From an uncultured Clostridia bacterium (GTDB lineage Bacteria; Bacillota; Clostridia; Oscillospirales; Acutalibacteraceae), in contig CANQJS010000001.1 in assembly GCA_947624285.1 (NCBI GenBank), positions 186,001-250,000 of the forward strand: a stretch of 64,000 bases of DNA. The letters are read 5' to 3'. Under the pieces are notes generated by a model. That model ran no database searches. It had not been told where the DNA came from and saw only the letters and a program-made list of their open reading frames with translations. The position numbers were made by a program, and so were the translations under genes. Below, piece by piece: positions 1-8,428 of the stretch (positions are counted from its first letter, which is position 1; the number at the start of each line of letters is the position of its first letter).

Positions 1-2040
1 CGTTATTTTGAAAAGACCTATCTGACCGCTGTTTGAAACATGTGTGCCGCCGCAAAATTCCGTTGAGAAATTGCCCGCCTTGACAACGCGCACAATATCG
101 CCGTACTTTTCGCCAAATAGCATCATCGCACCCATTTTCTTGGCTTCCTCTATCGGCATTTCCATAGTATCAACGGCGTTCGCGCCCATAATAAACGAAT
201 TTACAAGCGTTTCTACCCTGCTAATCTCCTCTTTTGTGAGAGCGTTGAAATGAGTAAAATCAAAACGCACTTCCCTGTCATTAACAAGCTGACCCGCCTG
301 CTCGACATGGTTGCCGAGGACCTCTCTCAGCGCCGCCTGCAAAAGATGCGCCGATGTGTGGTTGCGCTTTATCTTATCCCTGCGCTCACCGTCTATTGAG
401 GCCTTTGCCTTATCGCCCGCGCAGACCGCGCCGCTCTCCACTTTACCTGTGTGGAGGAAAATGCCGTCGGCGTTCTTTGTGGTATCGCTTACGGAAAATG
501 TGAAATTATCGCCTTTAATAACGCCCGTGTCGCCTACCTGACCGCCGGAAAGCGCGTAAAACGGAGTTTTATCAAGAACAATAATTCCCTCATCGCCCTC
601 GCCGAGCATTTCTCTGATTTCGCCGTCGGAAATCAGTTTTTCAACGACCGCGGCGCACTCATATGAGCTATAGCCGACAAATTCGGTGGCGGGAGCGTCG
701 ATTTTGATATTTCCGCTCTTCCAAGCGTCGGTATCGGAATCCTTGCGCGCGGCGCGTGCGGTTTGCTTTTGATTTTCAAGAAGCTCGTTGAATTTTTCCT
801 CGTCAACGGTCAAGCCCCGTTCCTCAAGAATATCCTTTGTGAGGTCAAGCGGAAAGCCGTAAGTATCGTTAAGCCTGAAAGCGTCCTCTCCGCTGAATAC
901 TTTTCCGCTCATATTCGCGATATATTCCTCAAGCAGAGCAAGGCCGCTGTCTATCGTCTTGCCAAAGGATTCCTCCTCGGCGAAAAGCACCTTTCTTATA
1001 AGCTCGCGCTTGCCGTCCAGATAATCGTAAGCGGTGAGGTTTTCATCAATGACGGTATCGGCAACCTTATAGAGGAAGGGCTCGTTTATACCGAGCAGTC
1101 TGCCGTGGCGGCACGCGCGCCTTATCAGGCGGCGCAGAACATAGCCTCTCGCGCTGTTGGAAGGAATAACGCCGTCGCCTATCATAAATACGGACGAGCG
1201 GATATGGTCGGTGATAACGCGCAGAGAAATATCTTTTTTCTCATCGTCGTGATAATTTACGCCGGCTATCGAGCATATCTTTTTCATAATATTGCGTATA
1301 GTGTCTATCTCAAAAATATTGTCAACACCCTGCAAAACGCAGGCGAAACGCTCAAGACCGAAGCCCGTGTCTATATTCTTTTGAATGAGCTCCGTATAAT
1401 TGCCGTTTCCGTCGTTATTGAACTGGCTGAAAACATTGTTCCAAATCTCAATATAACGGTCACAGTCGCACCCGGGCTTGCAATCGGGCTTGCCGCAGCC
1501 GTATTTTTCGCCGCGGTCAAAATGTATCTCGCTGCAAGGACCGCAGGGACCCTGCCCGTGCTCCCAGAAATTATCCTCCTTGCCGAGCCTTACGATATGC
1601 GACGGATCAAGCCCTATCTCGTTTACCCAAATATCATATGTTTCGTCATCGTCAAGATATATGGTTGCCCAAAGCCTGTCCACGGGCATTTCCAGCACCT
1701 CGGTGCAAAATTCCCAAGCCCATTTCAATGCCTCGTGCTTAAAATAATCACCGAAGCTGAAATTGCCGAGCATTTCAAAATATGTGCCGTGGCGGTCGGT
1801 CTTACCAACGCTTTCAATATCGGGCGTGCGTATGCACTTTTGGCAGGTAGTAACACGCTTCGCCGGCGGAGTCGCCTCCCCCGTAAAAAACTTTTTCATG
1901 GGAGCCATACCCGAATTTATAAGAAGCAGGCTCTTGTCGTTATTGGGAATAAGAGAAAAGCTCGGAAGGCGCAAGTGCCCCTTACTCTCAAAAAACGAGA
2001 GATATTTTTCTCTTAATTCATTTGCTGAAATCCATTTCAT
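1..2040 (-). CDS. alaS: Alanyl-tRNA synthetase, 3' end outside window
   Basis: Class II synthetase that charges tRNA-Ala in the cytoplasm. The minus strand reads MKWISANELR at its N terminus, followed by the catalytic core with the GQGPCGPCSEIH loop. The editing domain carries HTSAHLL near residue 560 and CGGTH near residue 662, the conserved zinc-site motifs. About 680 codons are visible and the C-terminal C-Ala region is cut off by the window edge. The ATG at 2040 is preceded by AGAGG about nine bases upstream. The 130-base leader shows no T-box. A terminator separates it from the upstream PC4-like gene. The family assignment is secure. Confidence 0.97.
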   Translation of the reverse strand, partial: MKWISANELREKYLSFFESKGHLRLPSFSLIPNNDKSLLLINSGMAPMKKFFTGEATPPAKRVTTCQKCIRTPDIESVGKTDRHGTYFEMLGNFSFGDYFKHEALKWAWEFCTEVLEMPVDRLWATIYLDDDETYDIWVNEIGLDPSHIVRLGKEDNFWEHGQGPCGPCSEIHFDRGEKYGCGKPDCKPGCDCDRYIEIWNNVFSQFNNDGNGNYTELIQKNIDTGFGLERFACVLQGVDNIFEIDTIRNIMKKICSIAGVNYHDDEKKDISLRVITDHIRSSVFMIGDGVIPSNSARGYVLRRLIRRACRHGRLLGINEPFLYKVADTVIDENLTAYDYLDGKRELIRKVLFAEEESFGKTIDSGLALLEEYIANMSGKVFSGEDAFRLNDTYGFPLDLTKDILEERGLTVDEEKFNELLENQKQTARAARKDSDTDAWKSGNIKIDAPATEFVGYSSYECAAVVEKLISDGEIREMLGEGDEGIIVLDKTPFYALSGGQVGDTGVIKGDNFTFSVSDTTKNADGIFLHTGKVESGAVCAGDKAKASIDGERRDKIKRNHTSAHLLQAALREVLGNHVEQAGQLVNDREVRFDFTHFNALTKEEISRVETLVNSFIMGANAVDTMEMPIEEAKKMGAMMLFGEKYGDIVRVVKAGNFSTEFCGGTHVSNSGQIGLFKIT

Positions 2041-2119
2041 TTTTGTTACCTCTTGTTATCTGTAATGAGCGCCAACGCTCTGTATTTAAACCGTTAAATC
2101 GGCAAAACCCGCGCAATAA

Positions 2120-2160
2120 AAAGAAATTTAAGGGCAACTTACTGAAAGCTGCCCTTAAAA
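2120..2160 (-). terminator. Rho-independent terminator after the PC4/YdbC-like gene
   Basis: A ten-base-pair stem (2127-2136 with 2150-2159) reads TTTAAGGGCA/TGCCCTTAAA. On the minus strand it is followed by a T-rich run (TTTCTTTTTATT). It lies directly after the stop at 2170 and ahead of alaS. Confidence 0.8.
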
Positions 2161-2169
2161 TCTTAATGA

Positions 2170-2385
2170 TCAGAGTTTTTCAACGAGATTTATAAGCTCA
2201 GCGATCTCTTCTTTTGTAAAGGTCAGACCTTTGCTCATTTTGGAATGATCGGGCGACCAGTCTCTTACATCTATTTTCGGCTCGCGACCATTCCATGAAA
2301 TCAGATTGACTTCTCTCGTCCATCCGCGCGGAGTTTCGGAAATCACGCCCAGATGCTCAGTGATCTCATATTTGATTTCAGGCAT
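2170..2385 (-). CDS. PC4/YdbC-family ssDNA-binding protein
   Basis: A 71-residue protein matching the YdbC-like branch of the PC4 (transcriptional coactivator p15) fold. It contains the typical stretch LISWNGREPKIDVRDW, then SKMSKGLTFT and a C-terminal helix. Bacterial YdbC-like PC4 proteins bind single-stranded nucleic acid, probably as dimers, but their cellular role is not settled. The start is supported by AAGGAGGA seven bases upstream. It sits between ackA and alaS on the same strand, with its own terminator downstream. Assignment rests on remembered family patterns. Confidence 0.85.
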   Translation of the reverse strand: MPEIKYEITEHLGVISETPRGWTREVNLISWNGREPKIDVRDWSPDHSKMSKGLTFTKEEIAELINLVEKL

Positions 2386-2419
2386 TTCTCTTCCTCCTTT
2401 TTTTATTTAAAATATATTT

Positions 2420-3646
2420 TTATTTTTTTAATTTTTCAACGATTTCTTTTGTATCTCTTGCTATCATAAGCTCCTCGTTGGTTGCGAGAATAAACACTCT
2501 TACCTTATCGTCCGGTGAAGAGAGCTCCGCCTCGGCGCCCTTTACGGTTTTCTGATTAAGAGCCTGATTTATTTCAACGCCGAGATAGCCGAGATACGAG
2601 CATATTTTTGAACGAAGCCAAAATCCGTTTTCACCGATACCGCCCGTGAATACGATAGCGTCAACGCCGTTCATCGCCGCGGCATAGCTGCCGATATATT
2701 TCGCGATTTGATACGCCTGCATTTCGTGGGCAAGGCTTGCTCTGTCGTCTCCCTCGCTCTGGAGAGCGCAAATATCGCGGTCGTCTGAATATCCACCGGA
2801 AATCGCGCTTACGCCGGATCTCTTGTTGAGTATATCCTCAAGCTGTTTGGGGGTGAGATGCTCATGCTCGGCAAGGAAAGTAACAACGGAGGGGTCGATA
2901 CCGCCGGAGCGAGTGCCCATCATAAATCCGTCAAGCGGGGTGAAGCCCATTGAGGTATCTATAACCTTGCCGTATTTTACTGCGGCGATCGATGAGCCGT
3001 TGCCGAGATGACAGGTGATTATTTTAAGTTTTTCTATCTTATGCCCCATAACATCGGCGCATCTTTGGCTGACAAACTTATGGGAAGTTCCGTGGAAACC
3101 ATAGCGGCGAATGCCGTATTTCTCATAATATTCGTGAGGAATGGCATACATATAAGCCATGGGAGGCATCGTGCTGTGAAACGCCGTGTCGAAAACAGCC
3201 ACCTGCGGGAAATCGGGACCGACTACCGAAAGGCACGCCTCATAGCCCTGAAGATTGGCGGGATTGTGAAGCGGAGCGAGCGGAGAAAGCCGCCTTACCG
3301 AATCGATAACCTCTTTGTCGATGAGCACGCTTTTCGTGTACTTATCGCCGCCCTGAACAATGCGGTGACCTATCGCGTCGATCTCATCAAAGGATTTAAC
3401 AACAGCCGTGTCGCCCGTGGTCATAAGCTCCTTAACGGTGTTGAACGCCTCGGTGTGATTTTTGACTTCCTTATCAAACATTATTTTGGGCTCGTTATTC
3501 TTGGTGTAGATTATATTGTTTTCACCGCCGTTTATCGGAAGTCCTATCCTCTCGATAGTGCCTTTGCAAACAACAGATTCATCCGTCATATCAATAAGCT
3601 GATATTTCAGTGAAGAGCTGCCGCAGTTTATTACAAGAATTTTCAC
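2420..3646 (-). CDS. ackA: Acetate kinase
   Basis: Converts acetyl phosphate and ADP to acetate and ATP, the substrate-level phosphorylation step of acetate fermentation. The protein is 408 residues, close to the usual 400. The family N terminus KILVINCGSSSLKY is present, as are the motifs GHRIVQGG, GFHGTSH, HLGNGSS, GTRSGGIDP and FTGGIGENG. No phosphotransacetylase gene is adjacent; it must lie elsewhere. A clear promoter sits at 3689-3717 and its -10 overlaps the -10 of the divergent tmcAL gene. Confidence 0.98.
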   Translation of the reverse strand: MKILVINCGSSSLKYQLIDMTDESVVCKGTIERIGLPINGGENNIIYTKNNEPKIMFDKEVKNHTEAFNTVKELMTTGDTAVVKSFDEIDAIGHRIVQGGDKYTKSVLIDKEVIDSVRRLSPLAPLHNPANLQGYEACLSVVGPDFPQVAVFDTAFHSTMPPMAYMYAIPHEYYEKYGIRRYGFHGTSHKFVSQRCADVMGHKIEKLKIITCHLGNGSSIAAVKYGKVIDTSMGFTPLDGFMMGTRSGGIDPSVVTFLAEHEHLTPKQLEDILNKRSGVSAISGGYSDDRDICALQSEGDDRASLAHEMQAYQIAKYIGSYAAAMNGVDAIVFTGGIGENGFWLRSKICSYLGYLGVEINQALNQKTVKGAEAELSSPDDKVRVFILATNEELMIARDTKEIVEKLKK

Positions 3647-3665
3647 TTTTTATTATCCTCCGTTA

Positions 3666-3693
3666 TTGCATTTTGCTTTATTTACTTTATAAT
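3666..3693 (+). promoter_or_regulatory. Candidate tmcAL promoter overlapping the ackA promoter
   Basis: TTGCAT (3666-3671), a 16-base spacer and a perfect TATAAT (3688-3693) on the plus strand. Its -10 overlaps the minus-strand ackA -10 by five bases. The two promoters could hardly be occupied at the same time. Confidence 0.45.
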
Positions 3694-3717
3694 AATATAT
3701 ATAAAATTATTAGTCAA
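3689..3717 (-). promoter_or_regulatory. ackA promoter
   Basis: On the minus strand TTGACT (3717-3712), a 17-base spacer and TATTAT (3694-3689). It is a housekeeping-type promoter in the 98-base ackA/tmcAL intergenic gap. Confidence 0.6.
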
Positions 3718-3744
3718 GAAAAGTTTTTCAAAATCGGTGAAAAT

Positions 3745-4806
3745 ATGGTTACGGGAATTGTTTGTGAGTTAAATCCTCTGCATAAGGGGCATAAATACCT
3801 GTTTGAAACGGTAAAAAGCGCTGTTGACGACGCCGTGGTATGCTGTATGAGCGGTAATTTCGTTCAGCGCGGTGAATTTGCCGTGCAGGATAAATTTACA
3901 AGGGCGGCAAACGCACTACAAAACGGCGCCGACCTTGTAATCGAGCTTCCCGCGGCATATTCCACCCTTTCGGCGGAGGGCTTTTGCAAGGCGGGAGTAG
4001 ATATTCTTGAATCTACCGGCGTGGTAGACAGAATTGCCTTCGGCGCGGAAAATGACGATATGGCGGCGCTTCGTGATATTGCGATAAAGCTGAAAGACCC
4101 TTTTATTCAAAAGCAGATCGTTCTTGAGATGAAAAGCGGCATATCGTTCCCCGCCGCGCGAAACAAAGTCCTCAATACGGATATTCTGAATTATCCAAAT
4201 AATATACTCGCCGTTGAATACCTCAAGGCGGCAAGCCTGCCCTGTGTTGCGGTAAAGCGCATAGGCGGCGGGCACAACAGTGACGATACCGATTATTCTT
4301 CGTCCGCCCTTAGAGCAAGAATGAGCAAAAACAGCATATCCTCCTTAGTAAACTGCGAGAGAGCGGTCTTATCAAAGCTCAGGACGATGACTCCGGAAGA
4401 TTTTCTGAAAATCGACGGCGTTACCGAGGGGCTTGAAAACAGAATAACGAACGCTGTAAGAAATTCCGCCGACCTTGAAGAGCTTTATTCATTGATAAAG
4501 ACAAAAAGATACCCTCATTCGAGAATCAGAAGAATAATTCTTCGGGCGTATTTGGGAATTTACGATTTCCCCGAAAGCCCGCCGTATTTACGAATTTTGG
4601 GCTTTAACGAAAAAGGCAGGCAACTGCTTTCTGATATGAAAAAATCGGCGAAAAAGCCTATCATAACAAAGCTCGGCGACTGTTGTGCGGAGATACTGCC
4701 GTATTTTGAGAGGGAATGCGCTTTTACCGACCTTTATAATTTGGGATATAAAAAACCTCTGCCCTGCGGAACAGAGCAAAGGTCGCAGATAGTTATTATG
4801 CTGTAA
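3745..4806 (+). CDS. tmcAL: tRNA(Met) cytidine acetate ligase (TmcAL)
   Basis: Member of the YlbM/TmcAL family, which uses acetate and ATP to make N4-acetylcytidine at the wobble base of elongator tRNA-Met. The nucleotidyltransferase fold is clear: GIVCELNPLHKGHKYLF at the N terminus (HxGH-type site), then MSGNFVQRGE. The conserved middle segment KRIGGGHNS and the SSSALRARM stretch follow. I start at the ATG at 3745, where the family homology begins and GGTGA lies just upstream; the frame stays open further upstream with no similarity. At 353 residues it is somewhat shorter than the roughly 400 usual for the family. It is divergent from ackA and converges on rnmV with only three bases between the stop codons. 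Confidence 0.92.
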   Translation: MVTGIVCELNPLHKGHKYLFETVKSAVDDAVVCCMSGNFVQRGEFAVQDKFTRAANALQNGADLVIELPAAYSTLSAEGFCKAGVDILESTGVVDRIAFGAENDDMAALRDIAIKLKDPFIQKQIVLEMKSGISFPAARNKVLNTDILNYPNNILAVEYLKAASLPCVAVKRIGGGHNSDDTDYSSSALRARMSKNSISSLVNCERAVLSKLRTMTPEDFLKIDGVTEGLENRITNAVRNSADLEELYSLIKTKRYPHSRIRRIILRAYLGIYDFPESPPYLRILGFNEKGRQLLSDMKKSAKKPIITKLGDCCAEILPYFERECAFTDLYNLGYKKPLPCGTEQRSQIVIML

Positions 4807-4819
4807 AACTCATTTTACA
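4802..4819. repeat. Inverted repeat across two convergent stop codons
   Basis: TGTAAAA, CTCA, TTTTACA spans the stop codons of tmcAL (ending 4806) and rnmV (ending 4810). It may be a weak shared 3' hairpin; it lacks a GC-rich stem. Confidence 0.4.
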
Positions 4820-5391
4820 CTTTCGCATAATTTGATAAATTCATCTTTGGTCATAGAGGTGTTTATATACTTCAGTAAAGAATTTGTTGAGAGAAGCTCG
4901 GGAAGCCCCATCGCTTTCAGGAGCTTCTTTTTATTTGCCTTTGCCTGCGGAGTTCCCGAAAATCCGAGATGATACAAATCGTAATTTGTAACCGGGTCGT
5001 GGTTTTCCGAATCGTCAACGGCGATCCCCTCTTTTTGAAAAAGCTCCAAAAGTATTTGAGCGTCGATGCCCTCAACGCCCAATTTTCCCTCCTTTGAAGG
5101 GGTTTTCTTTCTGCTCTCCCTGCCGAAAATATCGGGAATATAAAGATGTTTTATCCTACTTTCTGGTATTCCCGAGGAAATATAATTTCTTATCAAAAAG
5201 CCGCCGCTGTCGGAATCGGTGAGAACGATAATACCTCTCTCCTGCGCGAGAGCGCGTATGAATTTCATTTTTTCCTTATTCTTAAACACGCCGAAGCCGT
5301 CTGTCTCCACGATGAGAGCGTCAATGAGGGAGGATAGCTTTATTTTATCGTATCTGCCCTCAACTATCACCGCCTCTTTAACCTTTATCAT
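4810..5391 (-). CDS. rnmV: Ribonuclease M5-like Toprim protein
   Basis: The N terminus KEAVIVEGRYDKIKL and the later VLTDSDSGGFLIR (DxD motif near residues 58-60) define a Toprim domain of the RNase M5 type. RNase M5 matures 5S rRNA in Firmicutes. A C-terminal region of about 80 residues follows, as in Clostridial homologues (DUF4093 region). At 193 residues the length fits. Its first codons overlap the end of holA by 14 bases, so translation is probably coupled. 5S maturation is inferred from the family. Confidence 0.85.
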   Translation of the reverse strand: MIKVKEAVIVEGRYDKIKLSSLIDALIVETDGFGVFKNKEKMKFIRALAQERGIIVLTDSDSGGFLIRNYISSGIPESRIKHLYIPDIFGRESRKKTPSKEGKLGVEGIDAQILLELFQKEGIAVDDSENHDPVTNYDLYHLGFSGTPQAKANKKKLLKAMGLPELLSTNSLLKYINTSMTKDEFIKLCESVK

Positions 5392-6433
5392 ATGCTACCT
5401 CTTTGGAAATCAGGAGCAGCTTGACGAGGGTCTCCTCTAAAACGAGCCTTTTATCCACCGAGGTGCTTTTAAGGCTGTTGTCCGCCTGCATAAGCACATC
5501 AAGCGACCTGCGAAGCTGCCCGACGGAGAGCTGTGAGCTGTTGGAAAAGGCGTTTTTCATAAGAAACTCCCTGCCCTTATAATTATAATAATTGCCGACA
5601 TCGTCAAAACGCTCGCCCGCTATTTTGGCGCATTTTACTCTATACATATCAACATAACCGCCTGAAACCGCGGAAAGTATGCTCACGGGGTCCTCTTTAA
5701 GCGCGAAAAGTGTATCCAGCACAGCGAAGGCGGATTCGTAATTTCCTTTTAATATCGCCTTTGAAAGATCAAATATCCTTGCTTGAAGGCATTTTACCGC
5801 AAGCTCGTTTATCAGCTTTTTGGTTATCTCTCCGCCGTTTACATACGCGCTTAGCTTTTCCGCCTCGTTCATCAGCGTTTTTATATCGCTTCCCGAAACC
5901 GATATAAGATATTTCGCGTTTTCGGGTGAGATAACGGCGTTTCTCTTTTTGCAGCCGTCAACAAGCAATTTAATCAGCTCCTGCTCGCTTCTGCGCTCAA
6001 GCACGGCGACGCTGCCGAATTTCAAAAACAAGCTTTCAACGGCTTTCATTTTTGAATTGTTCTTTGGGTCAAAGGCAAGGGCGTCGTACCAAAAAACAAG
6101 CATTGTTGTTTCGGGTATATCCGAAAGAAATTCTTTAAGGAGCTCCGTATCCCCCGCGCCCTTATCAAAGGGATAATCACACACAAGAATAAAATTGCGC
6201 TCGCCCATCATAGGCAGCATTTCAGCATCCTTGAGAATATCGGAAAGCACCGAGTTTTTACCGTTGAAGCTGTGAAAATTAAACGCTTCAAACGCCAGAT
6301 CAACATTCTTTTTCTTAAGCCTATCCACATAGTATTCCTTTAAATAGCTTTCCTCGCCGTAGATAAGATAAGCGTTTGAAAAATCACCCGTTTTTATTTG
6401 CCGCCTTAATTCCTTTTCTCCTATTTTAGCCAT
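5378..6433 (-). CDS. holA: DNA polymerase III subunit delta
   Basis: The clamp-loader subunit that opens the beta sliding clamp. The 351-residue protein has the HolA pattern: an N-terminal NAYLIYGEESYLKEYYVDRL region (degenerate AAA+ fold without a working Walker A), NFILVCDYPF, the central VSGSDIKTLMNEAEKL, and a helical C terminus ending in a QADNSLKS segment. It overlaps both the upstream comEC-like gene (13 bases) and the downstream rnmV gene (14 bases). The comEC-holA order is common in Firmicutes. Confidence 0.93.
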   Translation of the reverse strand: MAKIGEKELRRQIKTGDFSNAYLIYGEESYLKEYYVDRLKKKNVDLAFEAFNFHSFNGKNSVLSDILKDAEMLPMMGERNFILVCDYPFDKGAGDTELLKEFLSDIPETTMLVFWYDALAFDPKNNSKMKAVESLFLKFGSVAVLERRSEQELIKLLVDGCKKRNAVISPENAKYLISVSGSDIKTLMNEAEKLSAYVNGGEITKKLINELAVKCLQARIFDLSKAILKGNYESAFAVLDTLFALKEDPVSILSAVSGGYVDMYRVKCAKIAGERFDDVGNYYNYKGREFLMKNAFSNSSQLSVGQLRRSLDVLMQADNSLKSTSVDKRLVLEETLVKLLLISKEVAYDKG

Positions 6434-8424
6434 TGATTGAGCCCCCTTTTGCTGAAGCCGTATCTGTTTACCGTCAATAATTCATCATAGCCGTCGGTAT
6501 AGTCAAGGGAAATATCGCTTTCGTCCGCGCACCCGAAAGACTGCCCGTATATTGTGAGCAATATTTCCGCCGAGCCTTTTTCGCAGTGATATTTTACATT
6601 AACCGACTGCCATAAATCAATATCAAATTCATCGGCGGCAACAATATTTTCGCATTTTATTCCCGCAAGCTCATCGGGATTTTGTGTTATGTAATTCAAA
6701 ACATCAAATTCCTGCGTCAGCCTCTTTGAATAATCGCTGTTATTCGTATCAATTATCATTGCTATATCAAGACCCTTTGATTTGGCAAGGCTTTTTACGG
6801 CGGAATACTGACTGTAATCCTCAACGCCTATCACAAGCAGACTATTACTGTCATAGACTGCGGCGGCAGTCGTGTAGTAACCGCTTATTTCCCTTATGAA
6901 AACGGAATTTGAATTTATAAACGCGCTTACACAGAACACGGCAATAAACACCGCCGCGCTTATAGGCGCGCAGATTTTTATAAGCCTTTTTCTTCCGATT
7001 ATGATCGCCGTGCCGAAAAGAAGCAGCACCGCGGCGATCGCGAGACCTATTTCAGCCGTCCCGATACTCGTCACCGCGTAAGGCAGACGGGCGCATTCTT
7101 TTGTTATACTAAGCATTGCGCCTGCTCCGCTTCGCGCAAGAAATAAGAATACCGCGCAAATCGGCGAAAGCCATTGAAATACCACAGCCAGAAGTGTGCT
7201 TACAAGAGTTATCTGCGCAACCGGTATCATTATGAGATTTAGCGCCGTTCCGATAATGCTTACATAACCGAAAAATAAAAACAAAACGGGCAAGGTTGTT
7301 ATGAATACCGAAACGGAGGCGGTGAAAATATTGCTGAAAAATCGCAATATATCATTTTTCGGCTTTATCTTTTCAGCCAGCATCGGCTCTATTGTCACAA
7401 GACCGAGGACCGCACAGACGGTGAGCAGAGCGCCCGCGTCCGTGACCGCGAACGGATTTAGGCATATCACCAAAACGGCTATGCCGAGGGAGTTGAGAGC
7501 ATCGCTCTTCTCATTTATGAGCTCACCGGCAAGCAATATTATCATCATTATTCCCGCCCTTGTGACGGACTTTGAAAAGCCCGTAAGCGCCATATAAAAC
7601 AAAACAGAAAGGACGGAAACGGCAACGCGTGGTATTTTAGGAGTTTTAAGCATTTTAAGAAAGAAAAACAGCGCTCCTGAAAGCACCGTGAGGTGCAGAC
7701 CGGAAACGGCGAGCAAATGAGAAGCGCCGCTCAATGAAAAATCCGTTTTAATTTCCTCGGAAAGCCGCGATTTATCACCGATAAGCAATGCTTCAAGCAC
7801 CGAGGCTTCCCTTTTCGGCTCGTTATTTTCTATAAAATCCCTTATTCCGCTTCTTATTTCATAAATAAGCTTTTCGGGAGTTGAAACATAAGCGTTTTGC
7901 ACGCTTACGGAAACGGGTCGCGCGGTGAGAAAAATCCCGTTGCCGAAATTGCCGTAGGAATCAAAGCCGTTTTCCGCCACAAGGCTGAGCCTCAGACTGC
8001 CTTTTATAACCTGATAACAGTCAGCCTCGATTTTTCTGCCGCTTGTGAGTTTCAGGGTCATTTTTTGCGGCGCGTTTTCATCATCCGCCGAAACTGTCTT
8101 TATTGTATAGGTAAAGTAATCGCCGATTTCACTTTCTTTAATATCGGTTATATAAAAGCTCGCGGAAACTGTTTTGCCGTCAAGCGCCTTTTGCGGCAGA
8201 AAAACGCCCGCGTACACGCCGATGAAAAGAACGCAGGCAAGAAAAGCCGAAAGCATACATATGGGAACTGCCACGGCGCGGCGTGTCTTTTTAAAGAAAA
8301 CCGACAGCGCAAAGGCGGCGCCTGTGACCGCCAAGACCGCAAACGCCGCTTTTATTCCGAAAACATTTAAAACGATAAGAGTTATTGCAAATGAAAAGCC
8401 GATATGTGCAAATACTCTTTTCAT
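6421..8424 (-). CDS. comEC: ComEC/Rec2 family membrane protein with degenerate C-terminal domain
   Basis: ComEC forms the inner-membrane channel for single-stranded DNA in natural transformation. The 667-residue protein has N-terminal membrane helices, a soluble OB-like segment (about 75-180), and the competence core. The core has the diagnostic LLIGDKSRLSEEI and SGASHLLAVSGLHLTVLSG stretches, then several helices to about residue 490. The C-terminal 170 residues correspond to the metallo-beta-lactamase-like nuclease position, but the zinc motif (HxHxDH) is missing: the matching segment reads MIIDTNNSDY. A nuclease function is therefore unlikely. The gene begins five bases after the lacZ stop codon. 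Confidence 0.85.
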   Translation of the reverse strand: MKRVFAHIGFSFAITLIVLNVFGIKAAFAVLAVTGAAFALSVFFKKTRRAVAVPICMLSAFLACVLFIGVYAGVFLPQKALDGKTVSASFYITDIKESEIGDYFTYTIKTVSADDENAPQKMTLKLTSGRKIEADCYQVIKGSLRLSLVAENGFDSYGNFGNGIFLTARPVSVSVQNAYVSTPEKLIYEIRSGIRDFIENNEPKREASVLEALLIGDKSRLSEEIKTDFSLSGASHLLAVSGLHLTVLSGALFFFLKMLKTPKIPRVAVSVLSVLFYMALTGFSKSVTRAGIMMIILLAGELINEKSDALNSLGIAVLVICLNPFAVTDAGALLTVCAVLGLVTIEPMLAEKIKPKNDILRFFSNIFTASVSVFITTLPVLFLFFGYVSIIGTALNLIMIPVAQITLVSTLLAVVFQWLSPICAVFLFLARSGAGAMLSITKECARLPYAVTSIGTAEIGLAIAAVLLLFGTAIIIGRKRLIKICAPISAAVFIAVFCVSAFINSNSVFIREISGYYTTAAAVYDSNSLLVIGVEDYSQYSAVKSLAKSKGLDIAMIIDTNNSDYSKRLTQEFDVLNYITQNPDELAGIKCENIVAADEFDIDLWQSVNVKYHCEKGSAEILLTIYGQSFGCADESDISLDYTDGYDELLTVNRYGFSKRGLNQWLK

Positions 8425-8428
8425 TCAA

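Noticed and set aside
763-2016. Long plus-strand open frame (417 codons)
   Set aside because: It is antisense to alaS, whose motifs are unmistakable on the minus strand. The plus-strand product has no recognisable pattern.
2041-2169. T-box or other riboswitch ahead of alaS
   Set aside because: No GGTACC-type T-box core or Stem I motif; the only strong hairpin is the terminator of the preceding gene.
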